From assembly GCA_900546295.1 (NCBI GenBank), contig URCK01000025.1:1-22083 (forward strand): 22,083 bases of DNA, in the 5' to 3' direction. This stretch comes from an uncultured Eubacteriales bacterium. GTDB taxonomy: Bacteria > Bacillota > Clostridia > Oscillospirales > Oscillospiraceae. Positions 13,758 through 21,844 of the stretch are shown piece after piece (position 1 is the stretch's first letter; the number at the start of each line of letters is the position of its first letter). The position numbers and the translations under genes are program-made. A model generated the notes under the pieces. It searched no databases. It worked only from the letters and a program-made list of their open reading frames with translations, and was not told the DNA's origin.

Positions 13758-14444
13758 TTACTTGCGGCGCGTCAGCAGCTCGAGCGCGTCCTTCGCGGCC
13801 ATCTGCTCAGCTTCCTTCTTGCTGCGGCCCTCGCCCTTGCCCACAACGTCTCCGTTGAGCAGTACCTCAAAGCAGAAGGTCTTGTCGTGGTCGGGTCCGC
13901 TCTCGCCGAAGAGACGATAGGCAAGCGTCTGATTGGGCGTGCGCTGCACGAATTCCTGCAAAATGGTCTTGTAGTCGCGGCGCTTTTCCTCGGCCACGTC
14001 CTCGCGCTCGGTGTCAAGCAGCACGCGGTGGATGAGCGCGCTCGCCGCCTGAATGCCGCCGTCGAGATACACGGCGGCGAAGACCGCCTCGGTCGCGTCG
14101 GCCAAAATGGACGGACGCGTGCGGCCGCCGCAGCCCTCCTCGCCGTTGCCGAGCATCAGGTGGCGGCCCAGCTCCAGCCGCTGGGCGACCTCGTGCAGGC
14201 TGTCCTCGCACACGAGCAGCGCGCGGATGCGCGTCAGCTCGCCCTCGGGCGCAGTGGGGTGCTTGGCGAAAAGATACTCCGCCGTAACAAAGCCGAGCAC
14301 GCTGTCGCCCAAGAATTCAAGGCGCTCGTTGCTGAAAAAGTTTGTGCCGCGATGCTCGTTGGCATACGAGCTGTGGCGCAGCGCCTCGTTGAGCAGCGCC
14401 GGATTTTTAAAATGATATTGCAGCTTTTCTTCCAAGGCCTGCAT
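13758..14444 (-). CDS. rnc: Ribonuclease III
   Basis: A double-strand RNA endonuclease that processes rRNA precursors and some mRNAs; acts as a cytosolic dimer. The 228-residue protein has the catalytic signature NERLEFLGDSVLGF at about 39-52, the second acidic motif DATEAVFAAVYLDGG near 116-130, and a C-terminal double-stranded-RNA-binding domain (about 157-225, ending KKEAEQMAAKDALELL). AGGAGGG precedes the ATG at 14444. It follows acpP in the classic plsX-acpP-rnc order, but a terminator hairpin lies between them. The usual next genes, smc and ftsY, are absent: the TauE/SafE pair converges on it instead. Confidence 0.96.
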   Translation of the reverse strand: MQALEEKLQYHFKNPALLNEALRHSSYANEHRGTNFFSNERLEFLGDSVLGFVTAEYLFAKHPTAPEGELTRIRALLVCEDSLHEVAQRLELGRHLMLGNGEEGCGGRTRPSILADATEAVFAAVYLDGGIQAASALIHRVLLDTEREDVAEEKRRDYKTILQEFVQRTPNQTLAYRLFGESGPDHDKTFCFEVLLNGDVVGKGEGRSKKEAEQMAAKDALELLTRRK

Positions 14445-14467
14445 GTTGTTCCCTCCTGATAAAAGGA

Positions 14468-14489
14468 CGCCCCGCGCTTACGCGGGGCG
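14468..14489 (-). terminator. Terminator or attenuating hairpin between acpP and rnc
   Basis: A perfect 9-bp GC-only stem (CGCCCCGCG at 14468-14476 with CGCGGGGCG at 14481-14489) and a 4-base loop, followed on the minus strand by TCCTTTT. The short, imperfect T-run suggests partial termination, which would keep acpP mRNA more abundant than rnc mRNA. That quantitative point is inference. Confidence 0.65.
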
Positions 14490-14500
14490 GCTCTCTTTTC

Positions 14501-14746
14501 TTAACCGAGCTTTGTGCTCAAATAGCGCACGCAGTCGCCCACCGTCTTGAGCGAGGTAAGCTCCTCCTCGGGAATCTCATCAAGCTCAAACTCCTCTTCC
14601 ATGGCCATCACCAGTTCGACAAGATCCACGGAGTCTGCGCCGAGGTCTTCCTCGAAAGAGCTGTCCATCGTGATCTCGTTGGGGTCGAGCGCGAACTGCT
14701 CTACGATCAGCTTCTGCATCGTCTTGAAAATTTCTTCGGGACTCAT
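14501..14746 (-). CDS. acpP: Acyl carrier protein
   Basis: Carries growing fatty-acyl chains on a 4'-phosphopantetheine arm. The 81-residue acidic protein has the attachment site Ser39 in LGADSVDLVELVMAMEEEF, as expected for a type II ACP. The ATG at 14746 is the only usual in-frame start before an upstream stop. The nearest Shine-Dalgarno-like sequence (GAGAGG) is about 14 bases away, which is long, and a three-codon reading frame fills that space and overlaps the start. It has its own strong promoter in the gap after plsX, and a hairpin terminator follows. PlsX upstream uses acyl-ACP as its substrate. Confidence 0.97.
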   Translation of the reverse strand: MSPEEIFKTMQKLIVEQFALDPNEITMDSSFEEDLGADSVDLVELVMAMEEEFELDEIPEEELTSLKTVGDCVRYLSTKLG

Positions 14747-14754
14747 AATGTCAT
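14743..14754 (-). CDS. Possible three-codon leader frame coupled to acpP
   Basis: ATG ACA TTA TGA. It starts 6 bases after the only good ribosome-binding site (AGAGG), and its stop TGA overlaps the acpP ATG as ATGA. Ribosomes loading here could reinitiate on acpP. It could equally be chance, so confidence in translation is low. Confidence 0.3.
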   Translation of the reverse strand: MTL

Positions 14755-14785
14755 TTACTTCCTCTCACGGTTTTGGTTCTTCCAA

Positions 14786-14814
14786 ATGATACGGCAAAGG
14801 CAGTGGACTGTCAA
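14786..14814 (-). promoter_or_regulatory. Strong sigma-A promoter for acpP (and rnc)
   Basis: On the minus strand a perfect TTGACA (14814-14809) lies 17 bases before TATCAT (14791-14786). It is in the 100-base gap between plsX and acpP and would give a leader of about 30 bases. No sequence resembling the Bacillus FapR operator was seen. Confidence 0.8.
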
Positions 14815-14847
14815 TACCCATTTTCCTGCTTTTGGGCATTCGCAGTG

Positions 14848-15873
14848 TTATGTCTTCTGTTCGATGCGCATCTTGTCGATATTTTGCGTGATATCGTCAA
14901 TGATGCCGCTGCGCGCGACTTCCATTGCCTGCCGCACCGCGTTGCAGAAGCCCAGCTCGCTCGCGCTGCCGTGCGCCTTGACGACGGGCTTTGAAATGCC
15001 GAGCAGCGCCGTGCCGCCGACTTCGTTGGCGTCAAGCATCCTCTTGAAGTCCGCGAGCTGTCCCTTGAGCAGCAGCGCCGCCACCTTCGTGCCCACGCTG
15101 TGCAGCAGCATCTCCTTGAGTTTGATGGACAGGAGCTTGCCCGTACCCTCGATGGTCTTGAGCATGATGTTGCCGCTGTAGCCGTCGGCAACGATGACGT
15201 CGCATTCGCCGAGCATCGCTTCCTTCGCCTCAATGTTGCCGGTGAAGTTGAGATGCCCCGCCTCGCCTGCTTCCCTGAGCTTCTGATATGTCTCGCGGCG
15301 CAGGGCATCGCCCTTGCTCTCCTCCGCGCCGATGTTCAGAAGCCCCACGCGCGGGTTTTTAACGCCGAGCACCTTGCTTGCATAGTAGCTGCCAAGATAG
15401 GCAAATTGCAGCAGGTACTCCACCGTGCACTCGGCGTTTGCACCGCAGTCGATGAGCACCGCCTTGCCCTTCGCCGTCGGGATCGTGGGCGCGAGCGCCG
15501 CGCGGCGAAGACCCCGGATGCGCTTGACAAGAAGCGTCGCCCCCGCAAGGAGCGCGCCCGTGCTGCCCGCGCTGACAAAGCCGTCCGCCTCGCCGCCGTG
15601 CAGCATCGTAAGTCCCACGGTGAGGGAGGAGTCCTTTTTCCTTTTGAAGGCCGTGGCCGGGTCGTCGCAGATCTCAACGACCTCCGTCGCGTTCACGATC
15701 TCCACGCCCGTGGGAAGCTCCTTGCAGCCGCACTGGCGCGCAGCCTCCATGATCTTCTCTTCTTTTCCGGTGAGGATGATGTCCGCGCCGTAGCGCTCGT
15801 GCGCCATCAGCGCGCCCTTGACCGGCGCAAGGGGGGCAAAATCGCCGCCCATGGCATCGACGATGATCTTCAT
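14848..15873 (-). CDS. plsX: Phosphate acyltransferase PlsX
   Basis: A peripheral membrane enzyme that turns acyl-ACP and phosphate into acyl-phosphate, the donor used by PlsY to start phospholipid synthesis. The 341-residue protein shows the family start MKIIVDAMGGDFAP, the phosphate-loop stretch GFVSAGSTGALLAGA, VLIDCGANAECT, GLLNIGAEESKG and VADGYSGNIMLKT. The ATG is preceded by AAGGAG that lies inside the end of trmFO; the two genes are four bases apart and probably coupled. acpP follows after a gap with its own promoter. In many Firmicutes fapR precedes plsX; here trmFO takes that place. Confidence 0.96.
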   Translation of the reverse strand: MKIIVDAMGGDFAPLAPVKGALMAHERYGADIILTGKEEKIMEAARQCGCKELPTGVEIVNATEVVEICDDPATAFKRKKDSSLTVGLTMLHGGEADGFVSAGSTGALLAGATLLVKRIRGLRRAALAPTIPTAKGKAVLIDCGANAECTVEYLLQFAYLGSYYASKVLGVKNPRVGLLNIGAEESKGDALRRETYQKLREAGEAGHLNFTGNIEAKEAMLGECDVIVADGYSGNIMLKTIEGTGKLLSIKLKEMLLHSVGTKVAALLLKGQLADFKRMLDANEVGGTALLGISKPVVKAHGSASELGFCNAVRQAMEVARSGIIDDITQNIDKMRIEQKT

Positions 15874-15877
15874 AAGC

Positions 15878-17200
15878 TCACTCCTTCCTGTCGCTCAATA
15901 CCGCTTCGCGCAGCGCGTCGATGTGACTGAGCGCGCACTCGGCAAGCGCCGCGTTTTTCACGCGCTTGCCGCCCTTCACGCGATACCCAAGCGGCGGCAT
16001 GATGCCGAAGTTTACGTTCATCGGCTGGAAATCCGAAACCGTGGTGTCACTCACATAAAGTCCCAGCGCGCCGATGGCCGTCTCGCGCGGGAAGTCGACG
16101 GGCGTCTCCCCTTCAAGCCGCCGCGCCATCTCAACGGCGGCAAGAAAGCCGGACGCCGCAGACTCGATGTAGCCCTCCACGCCCGTCATCTGGCCGGCAA
16201 AGGCGATGCGCTCATCGGCGATGAGGCGGTAGTAGCGGTCGAGCATCCCCGGCGAGCGGAGATAGGTGTTGCGGTGCATCACGCCGTAGCGGACAAAGTC
16301 CGCATCTTTCAGCGCAGGGATCATCGAAAATACGCGCTTCTGCTCGGGAAAGCGCAGATGCGTCTGGAATCCGACCAGATTATAAACGCTGCCCTGTGCA
16401 TTGTCGCGCCGCAGCTGGACGACGGCGTAAGGCTCCTGTCCCGTCTTCGGGTCGCGCAGACCGCGCGGCTTGAGCGGGCCGTAGCAGAGCGTATCGTGTC
16501 CGCGCCGCGCCATGACCTCAACGGGCATACAGCCCTCGAAAACGCGCTTATCCTCAAAGCCGTGCACTTCCGCTTCCTCTGCCGTGGTCAGCGCCTGCCA
16601 GAAGGTCTCGTACTCCTCCTCGCTCATAGGGCAGTTGATGTAGTCCGCCGTCCCCTTGTCGTAGCGCGAGGCGAAAAACGCCGAATCCATGTCGATGCTC
16701 TCAAAGGTCACGAGTGGGGCGGCGGCGTCGAAAAAGTTCAGCGTGTGCCCCTCGCCGAGTTTTTCCGCGATGGCGGCGGCGAGCGCGTCGCTCGTCAGAG
16801 GGCCCGAGGCGATGATGACATTCCCCTCGGGAATGGCCGTCACCTCGCCGGGAACGACCGTGATATTCGGGTGCGAGCGGATCTTCTCCGTCACGAGATT
16901 CGAAAAGCCCTCGCGGTCCACCGCCAGCGCGCCGCCCGCCTCCACGCGCGTCGCGTCCGCGCAGGCCATGATGAGCGAATCGAGGCGGCGCAGCTCTTCC
17001 TTGAGAAGGCCCACCGCGTTCTCGATCTGGTCCGAGCGCAGCGAATTCGAGCAGCAGAGCTCGGCAAAGGAATCCGCATGGTGCGCGGGCGTTCTCTTTT
17101 CGGGTTTCATTTCATGCAGCGTCACGCTCACGCCGCGCTGCGCGAGCTGCCAAGCAGCCTCGCAGCCGGCAAGGCCGGCGCCGATCACAGTTACTTGCAT
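15878..17200 (-). CDS. trmFO: Methylenetetrahydrofolate-tRNA-(uracil54-C5)-methyltransferase (TrmFO)
   Basis: A FAD enzyme that uses 5,10-methylenetetrahydrofolate to make m5U54 in the T-loop of tRNA. This is the Gram-positive alternative to SAM-dependent TrmA. The 440-residue protein begins with the FAD-binding VTVIGAGLAGCEAAWQLA, followed by HEMKPEKRTPAHHAD and the cysteine-containing ELCCSNSLRSD segment. Later come CPMSEEEYE, GPLKPRGLRDPKTG and GQMTGVEGYIESAASG, all typical of the family. Its ATG shares one base with the topA stop (TGATG), so the two are translationally coupled. The dprA-topA-trmFO order is the same as in Bacillus. Confidence 0.96.
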   Translation of the reverse strand: MQVTVIGAGLAGCEAAWQLAQRGVSVTLHEMKPEKRTPAHHADSFAELCCSNSLRSDQIENAVGLLKEELRRLDSLIMACADATRVEAGGALAVDREGFSNLVTEKIRSHPNITVVPGEVTAIPEGNVIIASGPLTSDALAAAIAEKLGEGHTLNFFDAAAPLVTFESIDMDSAFFASRYDKGTADYINCPMSEEEYETFWQALTTAEEAEVHGFEDKRVFEGCMPVEVMARRGHDTLCYGPLKPRGLRDPKTGQEPYAVVQLRRDNAQGSVYNLVGFQTHLRFPEQKRVFSMIPALKDADFVRYGVMHRNTYLRSPGMLDRYYRLIADERIAFAGQMTGVEGYIESAASGFLAAVEMARRLEGETPVDFPRETAIGALGLYVSDTTVSDFQPMNVNFGIMPPLGYRVKGGKRVKNAALAECALSHIDALREAVLSDRKE

Positions 17201-19647
17201 CAGTCCTCATCTTTCTCCGCGGTTTTCCTGACCGCGGACTTCGTGCTTGTCTTCTTTGCGGTTGTCTTCTTGGCGGCGGTCTTTTTTGCCGCAGGTTTCT
17301 TTTTGGGCGCTTCCTCGCCGTCCTCCGCCGCCTGTTTGCCGGCCTTTTTCGTCGTGGTCTTCGCCGCCGTCTTTTTGGCGGCAGGCTTCTTCGCGGCGGT
17401 CTTCTTGGCCGCCGTTTTCCTGGCGGCGGGCTTTTTCTCGGCACTCTCGGCGCTCTCGGCGTTCTCCGCCGCTTCCGCGCCCTCGGCCGTTTCGCTAGCT
17501 TTCTTCTTCACATAGCCGCGCTGATCCTCAGGCACAAAGCGCGAGCAGGCGGGATTGATGCAGTAGGGGCGCTTGAAGCCCTTGCCCGCCTTTTTGAACA
17601 TCGTCTGGCCGCACTCTGGGCAGTCGTTCTTCGTCGGCACGTCCCAGGTCATGAAGTCGCACTTCTTCTCCGGGTCGCTGCTCGTGGCAAATTCGCAGGC
17701 GTAGTAGGTGTACTGCTTGTTCGTCTTCTTGCTCACGCCCGTGCGCTTCATCATGCGCCCGCCGCACTTGGGGCAGCGGCCGTCCATCGCAATGACGAGG
17801 GGCTTGGTGAAGGTGCACTCGGGATAGCCCGGGCAGGCAAGGAAGCGGCCGAAGCGCCCGCTCTTGATGACCATGTTGCGCCCGCAGACGTCGCACTTTT
17901 CCTCGCTCACCTCGTCGGGCACCTTGAGCCGCACGCCCTCGAGCGCCTTCTCGGCGTTTTCAAGGTCGCGCTCAAAGCCGCCGTAAAAATCGCGGATGAC
18001 GTCCTTCCACGGCGTTTTGCCCTCCTCCACGGTGTCGAGCTTTTCCTCCATGCGGGCGGTGAACTTCATGTCCACAATGTCGGGGAAGCGCTCTTCCATC
18101 AGGCCCGTCACCACCTCGCCGAGCGGCGTGGGGCGCAGGTACTTGCCGTCCTTCACAACGTATTCGCGGTCTAAGATCGTAGAGACCGTGGGCGCGTAGG
18201 TCGACGGTCGGCCGATGCCGTTCTGTTCCATCGCGCGGATGAGCGTTGCGTCCGTATAGCGTGCGGGCGGCTGGGTGAAGTGCTGGAGCGGCGTGTAGGC
18301 CTCGAGCGTCAGCCCCTGCCCCTCGGTGAGCGGCGGGAGGATGCCCTCCTTCTCTTCCTTGCTCTCCTCGTCGCGCGATTCCTCGTAAACGGCGGTGTAG
18401 CCGGAGAACTTGAGGTTGCTCGCGCTCGCGTGGAACTCGTGCCCGTTTGCCATGATCTGCGCGCTCACGCTGTCGTACACGGCGTTCGCCATCTGGGAGG
18501 CGAGGAAGCGGCTCCAGATCAGGCGGTAAAGGCGGTACTGCTCGCCCGTCAGATCGCCCTTGATCTGCTCGGGCGTGAGGTTCACGTCCGAGGGGCGGAT
18601 GGCCTCGTGCGCGTCCTGCGCGCCGGCCTTGGCCTTGTAGTGGCGGGCGGCCTTGGGGTAGTAGTCCTGCCCGTAGCGGCCGAGGATGAAGGTCTTCGCC
18701 GCGGCGATGGCCTCTTCAGAAATGCGCAGCGAGTCGGTACGCATGTAGGTGATGAGACCCACCGTGCCCTCGCCCGTGATGTCAACGCCCTCGTAGAGCT
18801 GCTGGGCGATGGCCATGGTGCGGCGCGGCGTCATGTTGAGCTTGCGCGAGGCCTCCTGCTGCAAGGTCGAAGTCGTAAACGGCAGCGAGGGAGAGCGCTG
18901 CTTGTCCGTGCGCTTGATGTTCGTCACGGTGAAGGGCTCGCTGCCGATATCGGCGATGATGCCGTCCACCTGCTCGCCCGAGGCCGGCTCGACCTTTTTG
19001 CCGTCCTTGCCGTAATAATGCGCCTCAAAGGTCTTGTGCGAGGCTTCGTCCGTAAGGTCAACGTCGAGCGTCCAATATTCCTGCGGCTCAAAGGCCTGAA
19101 TCTCTTTCTCACGGTCGTCCACCATGCGCACGGCGACAGACTGCACGCGGCCCGCAGAGAGGCCGCGGCGGACTTTTTTCCACAAAAGCGGGCTGAGCTC
19201 ATAGCCCACGATGCGGTCAAGCACGCGGCGCGCCTGCTGCGCGTCGACCAGGTCCTGGTCGATGGCGCGCGGCTCTTTGATGCTCTCGGAGACGACCTTT
19301 TTTGTGATCTCATTGAAGGTCACGCGCTTGGCCTTTTCATCGTCCAGCTCCAAAAGCGCCTTTAAGTGCCAAGAGATGGCCTCGCCCTCGCGGTCCGGGT
19401 CCGTTGCGAGATAGACGGTGTCGCTGTCCTTGGCGGCCTTCTTGAGCTCGCCGATGAGCTCCTCCTTGCCGCGAATGGGCTGATAGACAGGCTCAAAATC
19501 GTGCTCGATGTCCACGCCGAGCTTGCTTTTGGGAAGGTCGCGCAAATGGCCCATGCTGGCCTTGACCTCGTAATCCTTGCCCAGATATTTTCCGATGGTT
19601 TTCGCCTTGGCCGGAGACTCGACGATCACCAGATGCTTTTTCGACAT
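17200..19647 (-). CDS. topA: DNA topoisomerase I with lysine/alanine-rich C-terminal tail
   Basis: Relaxes negative supercoils behind RNA polymerase by a type IA single-strand passage. The 815 residues comprise a Toprim domain (IVESPAKAKTI near the N-terminus, ATDPDREGEAI with its acids), the cleavage domain with active-site Tyr301 in GLITYMRTDS, and a C-terminal array of Cys4 zinc ribbons (about 585-701). An AE-rich acidic linker (717-737) is then followed by a tail of about 78 residues made of KKTAAKK- and KKPAAKK-like repeats (738-815), which resembles histone H1. That tail is uncommon in Firmicutes and should bind DNA. GGAGG lies 10-11 bases before the ATG. The gene is in an operon with dprA upstream and trmFO downstream. 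Confidence 0.97.
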   Translation of the reverse strand: MSKKHLVIVESPAKAKTIGKYLGKDYEVKASMGHLRDLPKSKLGVDIEHDFEPVYQPIRGKEELIGELKKAAKDSDTVYLATDPDREGEAISWHLKALLELDDEKAKRVTFNEITKKVVSESIKEPRAIDQDLVDAQQARRVLDRIVGYELSPLLWKKVRRGLSAGRVQSVAVRMVDDREKEIQAFEPQEYWTLDVDLTDEASHKTFEAHYYGKDGKKVEPASGEQVDGIIADIGSEPFTVTNIKRTDKQRSPSLPFTTSTLQQEASRKLNMTPRRTMAIAQQLYEGVDITGEGTVGLITYMRTDSLRISEEAIAAAKTFILGRYGQDYYPKAARHYKAKAGAQDAHEAIRPSDVNLTPEQIKGDLTGEQYRLYRLIWSRFLASQMANAVYDSVSAQIMANGHEFHASASNLKFSGYTAVYEESRDEESKEEKEGILPPLTEGQGLTLEAYTPLQHFTQPPARYTDATLIRAMEQNGIGRPSTYAPTVSTILDREYVVKDGKYLRPTPLGEVVTGLMEERFPDIVDMKFTARMEEKLDTVEEGKTPWKDVIRDFYGGFERDLENAEKALEGVRLKVPDEVSEEKCDVCGRNMVIKSGRFGRFLACPGYPECTFTKPLVIAMDGRCPKCGGRMMKRTGVSKKTNKQYTYYACEFATSSDPEKKCDFMTWDVPTKNDCPECGQTMFKKAGKGFKRPYCINPACSRFVPEDQRGYVKKKASETAEGAEAAENAESAESAEKKPAARKTAAKKTAAKKPAAKKTAAKTTTKKAGKQAAEDGEEAPKKKPAAKKTAAKKTTAKKTSTKSAVRKTAEKDED

Positions 19648-19653
19648 TTCGTT

Positions 19654-20865
19654 TTATTCCTCCAATATGACATTCAGGGAAAAATGCTTGCCGCCGCCCT
19701 GCTCGACGCAGCCCTCCAGCTCCATCATCGTCAGCGCGGAAAGCACGCGGCGCGTGGGAAGGCCGGTTTGTTCAATGATATCGTCCACCTGCATCGCGCC
19801 GTCCTTCAGCGCGCGCAGGATCGTGATCTGATCGTCCGTAAGGCCCCGATCGTTTTTCGTCAGGCTGAGCTTCGGCAGCGAGGGCGTTTCCTCAGCCGCA
19901 GCGGCAGCCTTGGCGCGCGAGAGTTCTTCGCGCGCCTGATAGCCGAGCGTTCGCGGCAGCTCGACCCGCTCGCCGAGAATTTTGTGCGGATACTGCGCTT
20001 CGTATTCACGCAGCACATCCCAGCTGTCGGTGATGAGCGCCGCCGCGCCGTCCGCGATCAGGCGGTTGCAGCCGCGGCTCATGGGCGCGTCGATGGGGCC
20101 GGGCACGGCGAACACGTCGCGTCCCTGCTCCAAAGCGGTATTTGCCGTGATGAGCGCACCGCTCTTTTCCGGCGCTTCCACCACGACGGTGGCAAGGCTC
20201 AAACCGCTGATGATGCGGTTGCGCACGGGAAAGTGCCACGCCTCCGCCGCCGTCCCGGGCGGGTATTCGCTGATGAGCGCGCCCGAGGCCGCAATGTCGC
20301 GGTAGAGCCACGCGTTCTCCGCCGGATAAACGACGTCAAGCCCGCAGCCGAGCACGGCGATGGTCTTCCCGCCCGCGCGCAGCGCGCCGCGATGGGATGC
20401 TGAATCTACGCCCGCCGCCGCGCCGGAGATCACGACCGCTCCCTGACGGCTCAGCCCGTAGGCGATCTTTTCCGCCGCCTCGATGCCGTAGGGTGAGGCC
20501 TTGCGCGTGCCGACCATGGCGACGGCGACCTCCTCGTCGATGGCGGGAAGGTTTCCCTTGACATAGAGAAGACAGGGCGGCTCAAAGATGTTGCGCAGGC
20601 GCACGGGATAATCCGCGTCCTGCATCGTAAGAAGGCGCAGGCCGAGGCGCGAGCACGTGCCGAGGATGCGGTCGGCATCCTCCATCGACTTTTCCGCAAG
20701 CAGTGCGATCTGCCGCGGCTCGATGCCCTCAACAAGGCGGTATTCGTCCTCGTCGGCGTAGTAGATGTTCTCCGGCGAGCCGAAATGATCGAGCAGCAAA
20801 AGCTTTGAGCGATTCGTCAGTCCCTTGACTTCTGAGAGCCACACCCAGTATTTGAGTCCCGCCAT
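19654..20865 (-). CDS. dprA: DNA-processing protein DprA
   Basis: Loads RecA onto incoming single-stranded DNA in naturally transformable bacteria. It is widely kept in others, where its role is unclear. The 403-residue protein has an N-terminal helical SAM-like domain (about 1-70) and the Rossmann-like DNA-binding core with MVGTRKASPYG, SGAAAGVDSASHRGAL, FPVRNRIISGLS and PGPIDAPMSRGCNRLI. A C-terminal winged helix (about 340-403, DDQITILRALKDGAMQVDDII) completes it. AGGAGAGG precedes the ATG. Its stop lies six bases before the topA start. No com genes are in the window, so competence cannot be inferred. Confidence 0.95.
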   Translation of the reverse strand: MAGLKYWVWLSEVKGLTNRSKLLLLDHFGSPENIYYADEDEYRLVEGIEPRQIALLAEKSMEDADRILGTCSRLGLRLLTMQDADYPVRLRNIFEPPCLLYVKGNLPAIDEEVAVAMVGTRKASPYGIEAAEKIAYGLSRQGAVVISGAAAGVDSASHRGALRAGGKTIAVLGCGLDVVYPAENAWLYRDIAASGALISEYPPGTAAEAWHFPVRNRIISGLSLATVVVEAPEKSGALITANTALEQGRDVFAVPGPIDAPMSRGCNRLIADGAAALITDSWDVLREYEAQYPHKILGERVELPRTLGYQAREELSRAKAAAAAEETPSLPKLSLTKNDRGLTDDQITILRALKDGAMQVDDIIEQTGLPTRRVLSALTMMELEGCVEQGGGKHFSLNVILEE

Positions 20866-20884
20866 GAGAACCTCTCCTTTCGTT

Positions 20885-21646
20885 TTATCGGTACATCTCC
20901 CAGAGAACGACCGTCGCCGCGACGGCCGCGTTGAGCGACTCGCAGCGCGGATTCATCGGGATCTTCAGCGTCTTTTCACACGCACCGAGCACTTGCTCAG
21001 ATAAGCCTCTTCCCTCGCTGCCGATGGCGACGGCGGCTCTTGCAAGGTTTGCCTCGGCAAGCGGCACGGTATCGTCGCGCAGGGCCGTGCCGTAGAGCGG
21101 CACGCCGCTTTTCCGGAGCAGTGCAAATAATTCCTCCGCTGCGACGCTGTAGGCCTCGCGGCGGAAGATCGCGCCCATCGTGGCGCGCGCGGTCTTCGGG
21201 TTGTAGAGGTCGGCGCAGGCGTTGACCAGGAATACGCCGTCGCAGTCGAAAGCATCCGCCGTGCGCAGGATGGTGCCGACGTTTCCGGGGTCCTGCACGC
21301 CGTCGAGCACGAGATAGTGCCGTCCTTCGAGCGTTTCGGGCAGGCGCACCGCGGGCAGCGCCACGGTGAAGAGCGCGCCCTGCGGCGTTTCCATGGGGCT
21401 AATGGAGCGCATCAGCTCCCCGCTCACGCGCACAGCGCGCACGCCGTCCGGCAGCGGCGGAATGTCGATCCCTTCGGAAAAGACCGCCGTTTTCACCGCT
21501 GCACCCCATTTGAGTGCCTCGGCAAGAAGCTTTGTCCCGTCGCAGAGATACTCGCCGCTCTTCACGCGGTAGGACCGGGAGGAGCCCAATTTGCGCAGAT
21601 GCGTCATCAGCGGATTCTGCCGGCTGCTTATCGTCTCCACGTTCAT
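20885..21646 (-). CDS. TrmH/SpoU-family RNA 2'-O-methyltransferase
   Basis: A SAM-dependent enzyme that methylates a ribose 2'-OH in rRNA or tRNA. The 253-residue protein has an N-terminal substrate-binding domain (about 1-95, MNVETISSRQNPLMTHLRKL) and a C-terminal SPOUT knot. The knot has all three motifs: DGVQDPGNVGTILRTADAF, IGSEGRGLS and IPMNPRCESLNAAVAATVVL. The knot's asparagine, arginine and glutamate are in place. The layout is RlmB/TsnR-like, but the exact target nucleotide cannot be assigned. It is the first gene of the long minus-strand block, has GGAGG before the ATG and a good promoter. dprA follows 19 bases later. Confidence 0.93.
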   Translation of the reverse strand: MNVETISSRQNPLMTHLRKLGSSRSYRVKSGEYLCDGTKLLAEALKWGAAVKTAVFSEGIDIPPLPDGVRAVRVSGELMRSISPMETPQGALFTVALPAVRLPETLEGRHYLVLDGVQDPGNVGTILRTADAFDCDGVFLVNACADLYNPKTARATMGAIFRREAYSVAAEELFALLRKSGVPLYGTALRDDTVPLAEANLARAAVAIGSEGRGLSEQVLGACEKTLKIPMNPRCESLNAAVAATVVLWEMYR

Positions 21647-21686
21647 TTTCCTCTTTCCTCCCGATTTTATATTTAATATGTATCAC

Positions 21687-21716
21687 ACTATATTATCAAC
21701 TGCCGCCCTTTGTCAA
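21687..21716 (-). promoter_or_regulatory. Sigma-A-type promoter of the TrmH-dprA-topA-trmFO-plsX block
   Basis: On the minus strand a perfect TTGACA (21716-21711) and TATAGT (21692-21687) are 18 bases apart, leaving a leader of about 35 bases before the ATG at 21646. No terminator was seen between this promoter and plsX, so one transcript may span about 6.8 kb. Confidence 0.7.
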
Positions 21717-21767
21717 GCAAAAGAATCCCGCCAGTTTTCTCATTTTGCACGATTCCTGCGCCGCCGC

Positions 21768-21797
21768 TTTACATCGCGCCGCCTTTTGTGGTACACT
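21768..21797 (+). promoter_or_regulatory. Sigma-A-type promoter of pepT
   Basis: TTTACA (21768-21773) and TACACT (21792-21797) are separated by 18 bases, about 48 bases before the pepT start. It points away from the TrmH-family gene promoter. Confidence 0.55.
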
Positions 21798-21844
21798 AAT
21801 CGGGCAAATATTACGCAGCATGACTGCAAGGAGGTACCTTAAAA

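Noticed and set aside
17203..17499. Tandem DNA repeats, considered as a CRISPR-like or mobile array
   Set aside because: The repeats are in frame inside topA and encode the lysine/alanine tail; spacing is irregular and there are no spacers.
15818..17515. A 565-codon open frame on the plus strand
   Set aside because: Fully antisense to trmFO and the topA tail. The hydrophobic FFAAVFLAAGFF-like end is merely the complement of the lysine/alanine repeats.
18280..19365. A 361-codon open frame on the plus strand
   Set aside because: Antisense to topA, with no start signals and a composition typical of antisense frames in GC-rich DNA.
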